From: Sphingobacteriales bacterium
Lineage (GTDB): Bacteria; Bacteroidota; Bacteroidia; Chitinophagales; UBA2359
Length of the DNA: 64,000 nucleotides
Reading direction: 5' to 3'
Assembly (NCBI GenBank): GCA_016711285.1
Contig: JADJTG010000002.1
Coordinates: 248,001 to 312,000 of the forward strand
Shown: piece after piece, positions 23,075-32,230 of the stretch
Numbering within the stretch: position 1 is the first letter of the stretch
Layout: each line of letters starts with the position of its first letter
Notes under the pieces: generated by a model
The model's database searches: none
Seen by the model: the letters and a program-made list of their open reading frames with translations, nothing else
Told to the model about the DNA's origin: nothing
Program-made: the position numbers and the translations under genes

Positions 23075-25063
23075 ATGATTTTACTGCTCGCAGCGTTGTT
23101 TATGTTAAAAAGTATTTCTTTCCCTGCTCTTTTACACACTTATTTTTCTGACAAAGAAAATGAACCTTTAGGTTTGCAATACCATGTCAAATCAAGCACA
23201 TTCAGCGTATGGTCGCCCGAAGTGCGGGCACTAAAATTGTTGTTGTACGAAGCAGGAACAGCCGGAGAAGCATTTGCGGAGCATCATTTAAAAAAAGGAA
23301 AAAATGGCGTATGGCACTTGCAACTGAAAGGCGACTGGAAAGGAAAATATTATGCCTTTCAAGCTCAATACGCCGATGGCTCTTGGGGGCAAGCAGTACC
23401 CGACCCCTATGCCAAAGCAGTAGGAACAAACGGTATGCGGGCGCAAATCATTGACCTCGCCGCCACCAACCCCATCGGCTGGGAACAAGACCGCCGACCG
23501 CCCTTATCCCATTTTTGCGACATTATCCTCTACGAAGCCCAGGTACGCGATTTGAGTATCGCCCCCAATTCGGGCGTACAGCACAAAGGAAAATTTCTCG
23601 GCTTATGCGAAGCCGACACTCGCAGCCCCGAAGGTGAAAGCACCGTATTGGCTCATTTTAAAGAATTGGGCATCACTCATTTACATCTGCTTCCGGTATT
23701 TGATTTCGGCTCTGTTGATGAAAGCCGCCTCCACGAAGCACAATACAACTGGGGCTACGACCCTGTCAATTACAATGCTCCCGAAGGCTCTTATTCTACC
23801 GACCCCGCCGATGCTGCGGTGCGTATTCACGAAATGAAACAAATGGTACAAACCCTGCATCAAAACGGCTTACGGGTGGTGATGGACGTAGTGTATAATC
23901 ATACCTACCGCAACGATGATGCGCTCTTTGAGCAATTAGCTCCTCATCAATATTATCGTTTTAAAGAAGATGGTACTTACAGCAACGGTTCAGGCTGCGG
24001 CAACGAAATTGCCAGCGAGCAGCCTAGGGTGCGCCAACTGATTGTGGAGTCGGTGGTGTATTGGGCAAAGGAATATCATATAGATGGGTTTCGTTTTGAT
24101 TTGATGGGATTGTTGGATAAAGAAACGATGTTGGCGGTGCGGGCGGCATTGGACGAAATAGACCCCACTATTTTTATTTATGGCGAAGGTTGGACGGGCG
24201 GCGACAGCACACTGCCTGCCGAGCAGCGTTGTCTTAAAAGTGATACCCACGAGCTGCCGCGCATTGCCGCTTTCAGCGATGATTTGCGCGATGCCATCAA
24301 AGGCGGGTGGTGGAGCGAAACAGACCCGGGCTTTGTGCAAGGCAAAGACAGCTTGGAAGAGAGTTTGAAATTCGGTATCGTGGCGGCTACTACGCATCAG
24401 CAAATTAATTACGAGCAAGTGAATTATTCCAAAAAAGCTTGGGCTGCCGAGCCGTATCAATGTATCAATTATTGCTCCTGCCACGATAATCACACGCTTT
24501 GGGATAAATTATTGCTATCTGCTCCCGATGCCCCCGAACAAGAACGTATCAAAATGGATTTGTTGGCACAAATTATTGTACTTACTTCACAGGGAGTGCC
24601 GTTGTTGCATGCCGGCGAAGAAATGTTGCGTAGCAAAGGCGGTGAGCACAACTCCTACCAATCGCCCGACAGCGTGAACCAAATAGATTGGAGTCGCAAG
24701 CGCACTTACAAAAATGTATTTTCTTTTTACAAAAATCTCATTGCTCTGCGCAAAGCCCACCCTGCTTTTCGCCTGAAAAACCAAGCTATGATACAAAAAC
24801 ATCTGCGTTTTTGGCAAAATATGCCGTCTCAGGTGGTAGCCTATACGCTGCATAACCACGCCAACAACGACGAATGGGAAAATATTTCGGTGCTGTTCAA
24901 CGGCAGCAAAAAGGCAATAACCGTGATGATACCCGAAACTTATAAAAACAAAGAATACACCGTTATTGTAGAAGGCGAACAAATCAACCTCAAAGGATTA
25001 AGCAAACGCAATGCACCCGCTATACAAATTCCCGCTATCGGAGCGGTGATTCTAAAGCATTAG
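23075..25063 (+). CDS. pulA: Type I pullulanase (GH13 debranching enzyme)
   Basis: This glycoside hydrolase family 13 enzyme cleaves alpha-1,6 branch bonds in pullulan, glycogen or starch. An N-terminal CBM48-like beta domain (FSVWSPEVRALKLLLYE) precedes the catalytic barrel. The pullulanase signature YNWGYDPVNYNAPEGSY is present, as are the four GH13 regions: VVMDVVYNHT; DGFRFDLMG with the nucleophile Asp; IYGEGW with the acid/base Glu; and NYCSCHDNHTLWDKL with the transition-state Asp. At 662 residues the length is typical. The first 20 residues are hydrophobic and could form a weak signal peptide, so location (cytoplasm or periplasm) is open. It is divergent from the adhesin gene. Confidence 0.92.
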   Translation: MILLLAALFMLKSISFPALLHTYFSDKENEPLGLQYHVKSSTFSVWSPEVRALKLLLYEAGTAGEAFAEHHLKKGKNGVWHLQLKGDWKGKYYAFQAQYADGSWGQAVPDPYAKAVGTNGMRAQIIDLAATNPIGWEQDRRPPLSHFCDIILYEAQVRDLSIAPNSGVQHKGKFLGLCEADTRSPEGESTVLAHFKELGITHLHLLPVFDFGSVDESRLHEAQYNWGYDPVNYNAPEGSYSTDPADAAVRIHEMKQMVQTLHQNGLRVVMDVVYNHTYRNDDALFEQLAPHQYYRFKEDGTYSNGSGCGNEIASEQPRVRQLIVESVVYWAKEYHIDGFRFDLMGLLDKETMLAVRAALDEIDPTIFIYGEGWTGGDSTLPAEQRCLKSDTHELPRIAAFSDDLRDAIKGGWWSETDPGFVQGKDSLEESLKFGIVAATTHQQINYEQVNYSKKAWAAEPYQCINYCSCHDNHTLWDKLLLSAPDAPEQERIKMDLLAQIIVLTSQGVPLLHAGEEMLRSKGGEHNSYQSPDSVNQIDWSRKRTYKNVFSFYKNLIALRKAHPAFRLKNQAMIQKHLRFWQNMPSQVVAYTLHNHANNDEWENISVLFNGSKKAITVMIPETYKNKEYTVIVEGEQINLKGLSKRNAPAIQIPAIGAVILKH

Positions 25064-25122
25064 TTTTTATTTTAAATAGTTTATTGTCTATTAAAACACA
25101 TCATGATAACCATAAATATCCT

Positions 25123-25743
25123 TTATTGTATCTTATTTTGTTCTTTCAACATATAATCCGCGATATGTTTTTCGTTGCTGTCGGCACTTTTTGAAAGCGA
25201 AGCAATAATATTCGCCTGCTCTGCTGCTGTTCGGTTTTGGCTTATTTTCTTTTTGCCTTCCAGTGCATTTACCGTCATTTCAAAGGCTACAATTCCTTTG
25301 GATAATTTCAACTTATAATCTTCGGGTAACTGCTGCCATTGCTGTTGATAGGCGGCTTCGTAAGTAAGTATGGTTTTCTCAAGTATTTGAAACACCGCCT
25401 CCGTTTCCGTAATAATTTTTGCTTGCCCGTAAGCGTGTACTGCTACATAATTCCAAGTCGGCACATTCAGTTCTTTTTCGTAATGTGTGGGCGAAATATA
25501 AGCGTGCGGCTCGCTGAATATCACCAATACTGTATTGTTTTCTATATCCTGCCACTGGGTATTCGCTCTTGCAAAATGAGCAACCAATACGATATTTTCA
25601 GGGCGTTGCTCTATATAAAACGGTAAATGCGTAGCGGTGGGCACTTGCTGTTTGGCGGTGACGATGGTGGCAAAACTAAATTTCTTCATAAATTCTACAA
25701 GCTCACTTTCATCGTTCATCTCGTTAAAACGCGGAATATACAT
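25123..25743 (-). CDS. FMN-binding negative transcriptional regulator, PaiB family
   Basis: The 206-residue protein has the split-barrel flavin-binding fold of the PaiB family (named for a Bacillus protease/sporulation regulator). Characteristic stretches are MYIPRFNEMNDESELVEFM, PTATHLPFYIE, VAHFARANTQW, FSEPHAYISPTHYE and VPTWNYVAVHAYG. Whether such proteins regulate transcription or act as flavin or haem enzymes is not settled. It is a single gene convergent with pulA, ending 60 bases away. Confidence 0.88.
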   Translation of the reverse strand: MYIPRFNEMNDESELVEFMKKFSFATIVTAKQQVPTATHLPFYIEQRPENIVLVAHFARANTQWQDIENNTVLVIFSEPHAYISPTHYEKELNVPTWNYVAVHAYGQAKIITETEAVFQILEKTILTYEAAYQQQWQQLPEDYKLKLSKGIVAFEMTVNALEGKKKISQNRTAAEQANIIASLSKSADSNEKHIADYMLKEQNKIQ

Positions 25744-25787
25744 ATTGCTTGCTTGGTTGAGTAATTAAGTTTTGTTTTTCAATAATA

Positions 25788-26750
25788 TTAAAATACAAAA
25801 AATTCAGTGCAATATACCGATATATTCTCTTTATCTTTTAATGACAAAAAATATAATCCATTCGGAAAAGCGATATAAATATGTTTATCTTCTACAATAC
25901 CACTACTGATGTGCTGCCCTTCTGTATCATATATGTAATAGGTCATATCCTGTCTGTCTGTATCTATCCATAACATTTCTCTATTGATAAAATATATTTT
26001 TGTATAAAAATCAGAAACAGTCGGATTCGATACAGTATAATCGCAGGGATAGCTATTATATAGTGGGTTTTTGTACAATAAAATATCATCATACTCATAA
26101 CAATTGATTTCAAACCAAGTATGATTTTCGGCAATATCTATATTATAAGTCGGTATAATAAAGGAAGAATAACCGAAATTGTAATAAACTGTATCTTTCC
26201 AATCAATAGGATATTGATAATTATCGGGAGCATTTAACCATTTCAGAAACTTGATTTTCATCGCTGGTACTCCGTTTTCTTCAAAAATATTCTCTACATA
26301 AAATTGCCCTTGTAGCGGCTGCCCCCACTCTGTTGAAGATAGTATATTTTTATAGATGGCTTCGTTATGAAAGCTGTACAAATTAATAGTATCGCCCACT
26401 TCTGCATTGAAATTATAAATTTCGTAAAATTGTCCCTCGTAAAAAAAACGCACTATACCATTTTCTGCCTGCAAAATAATGCTATAAACATCAGGATTTG
26501 AAGATGTTAAGTATTGACAGGTAATTCCATTAATAAGGGTATCTTTTTGAGACTCTACATAAAAAGCATCATTAAAGGAAGAAGGTCCAAAAGGTTGTGT
26601 GTAGTGTACATACCACCACTTCGCCCCCACTGGCGCAAACTCGGCGGTATTTTGGGCGCGGGCTTCGGGCGGCGGTGTAAATAATGTAAATATCCATACT
26701 ATAAGCGGCAGCAGCCAACGTGGGAGTAATAAAAATTGTTGAGTATTCAT
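25788..26750 (-). CDS. Secreted hypothetical protein with a possible T9SS sorting tail
   Basis: I do not recognise the family. The 320-residue product has a signal peptide (through PPPEARAQ), a WWYVHYTQPFGPSS start of the mature chain, and mostly beta-type, Tyr/Asn-rich sequence. The last 75 residues (INREMLWIDTDRQDMTYYIYDTEGQ...ISSGIV...IAFPNGLYFLSLKDKEN) follow the layout of a type A T9SS C-terminal sorting domain (short beta strands, G-x-Y-x-L), though the usual terminal Lys/Arg-rich ending is missing. Likely secreted or surface-attached. Confidence 0.6.
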   Translation of the reverse strand: MNTQQFLLLPRWLLPLIVWIFTLFTPPPEARAQNTAEFAPVGAKWWYVHYTQPFGPSSFNDAFYVESQKDTLINGITCQYLTSSNPDVYSIILQAENGIVRFFYEGQFYEIYNFNAEVGDTINLYSFHNEAIYKNILSSTEWGQPLQGQFYVENIFEENGVPAMKIKFLKWLNAPDNYQYPIDWKDTVYYNFGYSSFIIPTYNIDIAENHTWFEINCYEYDDILLYKNPLYNSYPCDYTVSNPTVSDFYTKIYFINREMLWIDTDRQDMTYYIYDTEGQHISSGIVEDKHIYIAFPNGLYFLSLKDKENISVYCTEFFVF

Positions 26751-26789
26751 AAGGAAAAATTGAGAATTGAGAATATCGCCTTTTATGTT

Positions 26790-26993
26790 CTTTCTCTTTG
26801 CGGCTCTGCGACTTTGCGGTTAGTGGCTTTTTTTTACCGCTAAGACACAAAGACGCAGAGTTATTTTTGTTATTTATCTTTGCAGTTAGTAGCTTTTTTT
26901 ACCGCTAAGATGCTAAGGCGCAGAGTTGTTTTTGTTATTTATCTTTGCGGTTAGTAGCTTTTTTTTACCGCTAAGACGCTAAGGCGCAAAGTT
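26790..26993. repeat. Three-copy 66-67 bp intergenic direct repeat with inverted-repeat core
   Basis: TTTTTACCGCTAAG recurs at about 26831, 26897 and 26964, each followed by variants of ACGCTAAGGCGCAAAG and preceded by TTTGCGGTTAGTAGC. GCGGT...ACCGC forms a small inverted repeat in each unit. Elements with this composition are scattered between genes in many Bacteroidota. From 26994 to 27324 I see only a short hairpin at 27042-27058 (GCTCC/GGAGC followed by AGTTTTTTT) and otherwise no feature. Confidence 0.7.
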
Positions 26994-27324
26994 TTTTTTA
27001 AAAATATAATAACGGCACTAATTAACCGCATCTTTTTCAACGCTCCAAATTTCGGAGCAGTTTTTTTGTCATTGTTTTGTAAAATGTTTTTTTGGTAGGT
27101 GTGGGGAGTTTTAAGGTGGTGTTTAGTTTTGAATGATGAATGCCCAACCAAGCGGCATTATTTTCAGTGACTTATGTCACAGATTATCATTCAATGCTTA
27201 ACATTACCACAATTTTTTTCTAATTTTCGGGTTTTAATAGTCATTCATTCTTAGCGTGGGGTTTTAAATCTTACGCTATAAAACCAATAAACGTATTCTT
27301 TCAAAAAAACCACTTCTTCGCCCT

Positions 27325-27816
27325 ATGAGCAATTTACAAAACAACCGTCTCAATGCCGCTGCCCTCAGCCAAGCCGATTTATCAACGGCTAAAAACGCTT
27401 TCCAACAACTCAACAGCCTCTTGCAGCTCATCGGCCTCACCGTGCAGGAGCGCAAGAATCTTCCCAAAATAAATACCACCAACGCCGCCTTTGTGGAGGA
27501 GTGCTTATTGGTGGCACACAACAACCCCAATCTCTTGCCTGATTACCTCAAAGTAGAGGAGATGCAGCAAGATTTTACCCTCTACCGACAATTAGATGAA
27601 TTACTGCTCCTTTGCTCACAACTTCAGGAAAAACTCCGCGATACCCAAATGCTCGCCGGCTCCGAAGCCTACCTACAAGCCCTCGCCACCTACCACTTTT
27701 TGGCAGCAGCGGCTAAAGCGGGCATTCCGGGCACCGATACCCTCTACGAGCAACTGAGAGTGCGCTTCGCCCGACACGGCAAAAAATCCCACCCCGACAA
27801 TACAGACGACCAATAG
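27325..27816 (+). CDS. Hypothetical all-helical protein beside a minisatellite
   Basis: This 163-residue, Leu/Ala/Gln-rich, probably helical-bundle protein has no signal peptide or membrane segment. Recognisable blocks are LIGLTVQERKNLPKINTTN, NPNLLPDYLKVEEMQQDFTLY and MLAGSEAYLQALATYHFLAAAAKAG. From memory, similar uncharacterised proteins occur in other Bacteroidota, but no function is known to me. It lies directly in front of the 21-bp minisatellite array (15 bases after its stop), which may be chance or a genuine association. Confidence 0.65.
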   Translation: MSNLQNNRLNAAALSQADLSTAKNAFQQLNSLLQLIGLTVQERKNLPKINTTNAAFVEECLLVAHNNPNLLPDYLKVEEMQQDFTLYRQLDELLLLCSQLQEKLRDTQMLAGSEAYLQALATYHFLAAAAKAGIPGTDTLYEQLRVRFARHGKKSHPDNTDDQ

Positions 27817-27830
27817 GCTGCGCCTACTTT

Positions 27831-28431
27831 TATACGACTCGAGTTATCTTTGATACGACTCGAGTTATCTTTGATACGACTCGAGTTGTCTTTGATACGA
27901 CTCGAGTTGTCTTTGATACGACTCGAGTTGTCTTTGATACGACTCGAGTTGTCTTTGATACGACTCGAGTTGTCTTTGATACGACTCGAGTTGTCTTTGA
28001 TACGACTCGAGTTGTCTTTGATACGACTCGAGTTGTCTTTGATACGACTCGAGTTGTCTTTGATACGACTCGAGTTGTCTTTGATACGACTCGAGTTGTC
28101 TTTGATACGACTCGAGTTGTCTTTGATACGACTCGAGTTGTCTTTGATACGACTCGAGTTGTCTTTGATACGACTCGAGTTGTCTTTGATACGACTCGAG
28201 TTGTCTTTGATACGACTCGAGTTGTCTTTGATACGACTCGAGTTGTCTTTGATACGACTCGAGTTGTCTTTTATACGACTCGAGTTGTCTTTTATCCGAC
28301 TCGAGTTGTCTTTTATACGACTCGAGTTGTCTTTGATATGACTCGAGTTGTCTTTGATATGACTCGAGTTGTCTTTGATATGACTCGAGTTGTCTTTGAT
28401 ATGACTCTGAGTTGTCTTTGATACGACTCTG
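27831..28431. repeat. Minisatellite 1: about 29 copies of a 21-bp unit
   Basis: The unit is TACGACTCGAGT plus TGTCTTTGA (21 bp) and carries the 8-bp palindrome ACTCGAGT in every copy. The interior copies are identical. The first two (TTATC for TTGTC) and the last eight or so (TATGACTC, TTTTATCC, CTCTGAG variants) differ, a gradient typical of tandem arrays that grow in the middle. The 21-bp length leaves several frames open on both strands, giving heptad-like artefact proteins; no start signal supports them. The stretch 28436-28664 holds only an inverted repeat, ACACAGATT/AATCTGTGT at 28472-28529. Confidence 0.95.
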
Positions 28432-28664
28432 CAAAACAACTATGCCAAATAGATATTTTAATGGTATAAGAACACAGATTTTTTAGGTCTTTTGCTGTTT
28501 TCATTGGATAGAATCAACCTAATCTGTGTCATCTATATGCTTCTTGGGTTTAAAATACTACCTCGCTCTGCAAAAAAACAAGCAGATTTTCATTCATAGT
28601 CTGTATCCCTCTGAGCAGCAAATTAAAAGTCCTTTTTTTGATAGGTAAGCAGCAAAAATTTTCC

Positions 28665-28672
28665 TACCTTTG
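28665..28672 (+). promoter_or_regulatory. Candidate -7 box (TACCTTTG) of mdh
   Basis: TACCTTTG lies 59 bases before the mdh ATG. A TTTG at 28637-28640 is the only -33 candidate, with a long 24-base gap. Confidence 0.5.
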
Positions 28673-28731
28673 TGCTGTATTTATTCAACATATAAATTAT
28701 CTATTTATCATAAAAAACATAAAAAAAGAAC

Positions 28732-29667
28732 ATGAAAATTTCTGTTATCGGTGCGGGTAATGTGGGTGCTACTTGTGCTCAAGTAATTGCTCAAAACGAC
28801 TATGCCAAAGAGGTAGTTTTGTTAGATATTAAAGAAGGAATTTCTGAAGGCAAAGGCTTAGACCTTTGGCAAACTGCCCCTATCAATATGTACAATACCC
28901 GCATCACCGGTGCTACCAACGATTACACCGCCACTGCCGGCTCTGATATTGTGGTTATCACTTCCGGCTTGCCACGCAAACCCGGTATGAGCCGCGATGA
29001 TTTGATTTCTATCAATGCCGGTATCGTGAAATCAGTGACAGAGCAAATCGTCAAATACTCGCCCAATACCGTTATTATCGTAGTTTCCAATCCTTTGGAC
29101 GTAATGACCTATTGCGCTTATTTAGCTTCGGGATTGCCCAGCAGCCGCGTGTTTGGTATGGCGGGTATTTTGGACACCGCCCGCTATCGCGCTTTTTTGG
29201 CGAGCGAACTCAACGTGTCGCCCAAAGACATTCAAGCCCTGCTGATGGGCGGACACGGCGACACCATGGTGCCACTGCCGCGCTACACCACCGTTGCCGG
29301 TATTCCTGTCACCGAACTCATCGCCTCCGACCGCCTCAACGCCATCATTGAACGCACCAAAGTAGGCGGCGGCGAATTGGTACAACTCATGGGTACTTCG
29401 GCGTGGTATGCCCCCGGCTCTGCTGCCGCACAAATGGCAGAAGCCATCGCCAAAGACGAACGCCGTATTTTTCCTTGCTGCGCTTGGTTGCAGGGCGAAT
29501 ATGGACTGAAAGACATCTATTTGGGTGTGCCTGTTGTTTTGGGCAAAAACGGTATCGAGCGCATCATTGAAGTAGATTTGAACAATGACGAAAAAGCATT
29601 ACTCCAGTCTTCTGCCAACGCCGTAAAAGGCGTGATGGACGTATTGGACGGTATGAAAATGTTTTAA
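28732..29667 (+). CDS. mdh: Malate dehydrogenase
   Basis: This NAD-dependent enzyme of the citric acid cycle interconverts malate and oxaloacetate. The Rossmann glycine motif VIGAGNVGATCAQ opens the protein. The acidic VVLLDIKEG selects NAD, LPRKPGMSRDDL holds the substrate-binding arginines, and LMGGHGDTMVPLPRY holds the catalytic His. At 311 residues it belongs to the LDH-like MDH group usual in Bacteroidota. It is a single gene with its own -7 box and a strong hairpin after the stop. Confidence 0.96.
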   Translation: MKISVIGAGNVGATCAQVIAQNDYAKEVVLLDIKEGISEGKGLDLWQTAPINMYNTRITGATNDYTATAGSDIVVITSGLPRKPGMSRDDLISINAGIVKSVTEQIVKYSPNTVIIVVSNPLDVMTYCAYLASGLPSSRVFGMAGILDTARYRAFLASELNVSPKDIQALLMGGHGDTMVPLPRYTTVAGIPVTELIASDRLNAIIERTKVGGGELVQLMGTSAWYAPGSAAAQMAEAIAKDERRIFPCCAWLQGEYGLKDIYLGVPVVLGKNGIERIIEVDLNNDEKALLQSSANAVKGVMDVLDGMKMF

Positions 29668-29674
29668 AAAATCC

Positions 29675-29709
29675 TACATCACCGACACCTCAGAGGTGTC
29701 GGTGATGTA
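29675..29709 (+). terminator. Hairpin terminator after mdh
   Basis: A perfect stem TACATCACCGACACCT / AGGTGTCGGTGATGTA with a three-base loop starts eight bases after the mdh stop and is followed by a weak T-rich tail (TTCTTTA). Confidence 0.8.
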
Positions 29710-29830
29710 TTCTTTATATCAATTTTGGCTTTAAAAAGTTTTTTTATTGATAAAAATAGCAACAAACTGAGTTTAATTCTTTAATATTGTGTTGTTGTTT
29801 GATTTCTGAAAGTTTAAAAAAAACCGTATA

Positions 29831-30940
29831 GTGCCATCTTCTAAACTAAACTCCCCTTTTACTACTGTTCAAGATGATAAAGTAGCTGCTCAATACAGCA
29901 CTACCCAGATATTTGTAGCTTCGCCGGAAGGCAATTTGTTGGAATCCAACAATGCGCTGATGAATGTGGCGGAGATGATGCTCACCTCTATTTACGATGT
30001 ATTATTACCATTAACTCCATTGCGCCGCGATATAGAGCAAATGACGGCAGGAAAATCCCTTTTTTTAGAGCGCGTGCTGCTGCCACAATTCGGAAAAAGA
30101 CAGCGTTTTACCATTAAAATCGCAAAAACCCACAACCGCATTTTTTGTTTTCTTGAAAAAAGCTAGTCCGAAAACTCCTCCCATTCCTTAGATGAAGAAG
30201 CCGCCACTTATAAAGAAGAAATAGAATTTATGAAAAAAATGCAGGAGCTGCGCCACGATTATTTCGCCAAAATTGCGCACGACATCAAACTGCCCCTCAC
30301 CGAAATTATCGGCACTGCCTATTTGCTCAAAAAACACGTCAGCAGCGACAAAGCCTTAGATTATCTCAAAGCCCTCAACGATGCCACGCGCGGCTTGGAC
30401 AATATGCTCAACGAATTGTTGCATTTTGCCCGCTCCGAAAGCTACCGCTTCCGCTTGGAGTTGCGCCCTTTTTCTTTGGAACAAACCCTTTATTCTCTGT
30501 TTGCCGTATTTGAATACAAATCCAAACAACACGATGTTCCCATCTCCCTCGAATACGACTCCGACATTCCGCGCCTCCTCAAAGGCGATGCGCCGCGATT
30601 GTCGCAGATTTTATACAATTTGCTCGATAATGCGCTAAAATTTACGCCCAAAGGCACCATTTCGGTAAAAAGCAATTTAAAAAGAAAAAAAGGCAAGCAA
30701 TGTATCGTAGAATTTACGGTATGCGACAGCGGTGTGGGCATTCCGCAGGAGAGTTTGCAGCAGATTTTTGAAACCTTCAAACAAGTGAACGAGCTTCGCG
30801 ATGCCACTCGCGGCTTTGGTATCGGCTTGAGCATTGTGAAGCAGTTAGTAGAATTACAGGGCGGCAGCATTGTAGCCAAAAGTCAGTTGGGCAAAGGCTC
30901 TACTTTTGTGTTTGAGTTGCCTTATGAAGTGGCGGAGTAG
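29831..30940 (+). pseudogene. Sensor histidine kinase interrupted by an in-frame TAG
   Basis: One frame runs from a GTG at 29831 to 30940, broken only by TAG at 30164-30166. The first part (111 residues) resembles a small PAS-type input domain. After the stop the frame continues at once with SENSSHSLDEEA, a linker helix, the dimerisation/phosphoacceptor motif AKIAHDIKLPLTEIIG and the ATPase boxes LSQILYNLLDNALKFTP (N), VCDSGVGIP (G1) and GFGIGLSIVKQL (G2). No membrane segment is present, so it would be a cytoplasmic kinase. An ATG at 30230 could restart translation and give a kinase core without the sensor. No response regulator gene is adjacent. Nonsense mutation and base error are both possible; the neighbouring genes use TAG as a normal stop. 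Confidence 0.8.
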
Positions 30941-31020
30941 AGAAATAGGCATTGTTTTTTTGCTTCAACGTGTTCCCGATATTTTCATAATTTTTACAAA
31001 AAAAATAATAACAAGTATCT

Positions 31021-31986
31021 ATGAGTATCCTCACCCTTATTATTGCAATCGGTGCATTTTTGCTTTTTTTCGTATTTATGCACTATATCCCTTTGGGATT
31101 GTACATTTCTGCTCTTTTTTCGGGGGTGCGTGTGCCACTGATGCAGCTTTTTTTGATGCGTTTGCGCAAAGTGCCGCCTACCACCATCGTCAATGCCCTC
31201 ATCAACGCCACCAAAGCGGGGCTGCACATTGACCGCGATGCTTTGGAGGCACACTATTTAGCGGGCGGGCGCGTGGATAAAGTAATCAATGCGCTCATTT
31301 CTGCCGACAAAGCTAATATTCCCCTCGATTTTAAGTCGGCGACAGCCATTGATTTGGCAGGGCGCGATGTGCTGGAAGCGGTGCAGGTGTCGGTAAATCC
31401 CAAAGTAATACACACGCCCAATGTATCTGCTATGGCAAAAGACGGTATTCAGCTCATTGTAAAAGCGCAGGTAACTGTGAAAGCCGACATCAAACGCTTG
31501 GTGGGCGGTGCGGGCGAAGCTACTATTCTGGCACGGGTGGGCGAAGGTATTGTGAGTTCTATCGGCTCGTCCCTTTCTCATAAATTGGTGCTCGAAAATC
31601 CCGATTCTATCTCAAAAGTAGTGTTGGAAAAAGGATTAGATGCAGGAACAGCTTTTCAGATTTTATCCATTGATATTGCAGATATTGATGTAGGAAAAAA
31701 CATAGGGGCGCAGTTGCAGATGGATCAAGCCAATGCCGATAAAAATATCGCACAAGCCAAAGCCGAAGAACGCCGCGCCATGGCGATAGCCTCAGAGCAG
31801 GAAAACCGCGCTATGGCAGAGGAGTCGCGGGCGAAGGTGATTTTGGCAGAAGCGCAAATTCCGCAGGCTATCGCCGATGCTTTCAGAAGCGGCAATTTGG
31901 GTGTGATGGATTATTACCGCCTCCAAAACATCAAAGCCGATACCAACATGCGCGATGCCATTGCCGGCGACAAAGAAGATGAATAG
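31021..31986 (+). CDS. floA: Flotillin-like protein FloA
   Basis: The 321-residue membrane scaffold protein of the FloA (UPF0365) family organises functional membrane microdomains. One N-terminal hydrophobic hairpin (LTLIIAIGAFLLFFVFMHYIPLGLYISALF) anchors it. The PHB/SPFH-like region follows with GVRVPLMQLFLMRLRKVPP and GIQLIVKAQVTVKADIKRLVGGAGE, then an Ala/Glu-rich coiled coil (AQAKAEERRAMAIASEQENR). The usual partner NfeD is not beside it here. Confidence 0.94.
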   Translation: MSILTLIIAIGAFLLFFVFMHYIPLGLYISALFSGVRVPLMQLFLMRLRKVPPTTIVNALINATKAGLHIDRDALEAHYLAGGRVDKVINALISADKANIPLDFKSATAIDLAGRDVLEAVQVSVNPKVIHTPNVSAMAKDGIQLIVKAQVTVKADIKRLVGGAGEATILARVGEGIVSSIGSSLSHKLVLENPDSISKVVLEKGLDAGTAFQILSIDIADIDVGKNIGAQLQMDQANADKNIAQAKAEERRAMAIASEQENRAMAEESRAKVILAEAQIPQAIADAFRSGNLGVMDYYRLQNIKADTNMRDAIAGDKEDE

Positions 31987-32021
31987 CTCTAAACAAGAAA
32001 TAAAAATAATTCTGTAAAATC

Positions 32022-32052
32022 TTGCTCAGATAAAAAAACTATTATACCTTTG
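32022..32052 (+). promoter_or_regulatory. Promoter of tRNA-Arg
   Basis: TTG at 32022-32024, a 20-base spacer, and TACCTTTG at 32045-32052 form a near-consensus Bacteroidota promoter. It is placed 42 bases before the mature tRNA. Confidence 0.7.
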
Positions 32053-32094
32053 CACCACCGAAAAAAACGAAGGTAATTCGGAGATAATACGGTA

Positions 32095-32168
32095 GGACCT
32101 GTAGCTCAATTGGATAGAGCATTAGACTACGGATCTAAAGGTTAGGGGTTCGACTCCCTTCAGGTTCA
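32095..32168 (+). tRNA. tRNA-Arg (anticodon ACG)
   Basis: A 74-base cloverleaf is visible. The acceptor stem GGACCTG/CAGGTTC pairs with one G-T; the D-stem is GCTC/GAGC. The anticodon stem TTAGA/TCTAA encloses the loop CTACGGA, giving ACG, and the T-arm AGGGG-TTCGACT-CCCTT follows. The 3' CCA is not encoded. Confidence 0.96.
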
Positions 32169-32230
32169 CAACATAGCACTATAGCAAATTTATCAAGCGT
32201 TTGAAGCATTTTTTGTTTCAGACGCTTTTT

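Noticed and set aside
27744..28439. Long open frames on both strands across minisatellite 1 (heptads such as SRIKDNS)
   Set aside because: A 21-bp unit without stops keeps frames open by itself; there is no plausible start signal or upstream promoter, and frames are open on both strands.
20452..30166. Reassigned TAG codon in this organism
   Set aside because: Several intact genes end with TAG at the expected place (GH3, pullulanase), so TAG is a working stop.
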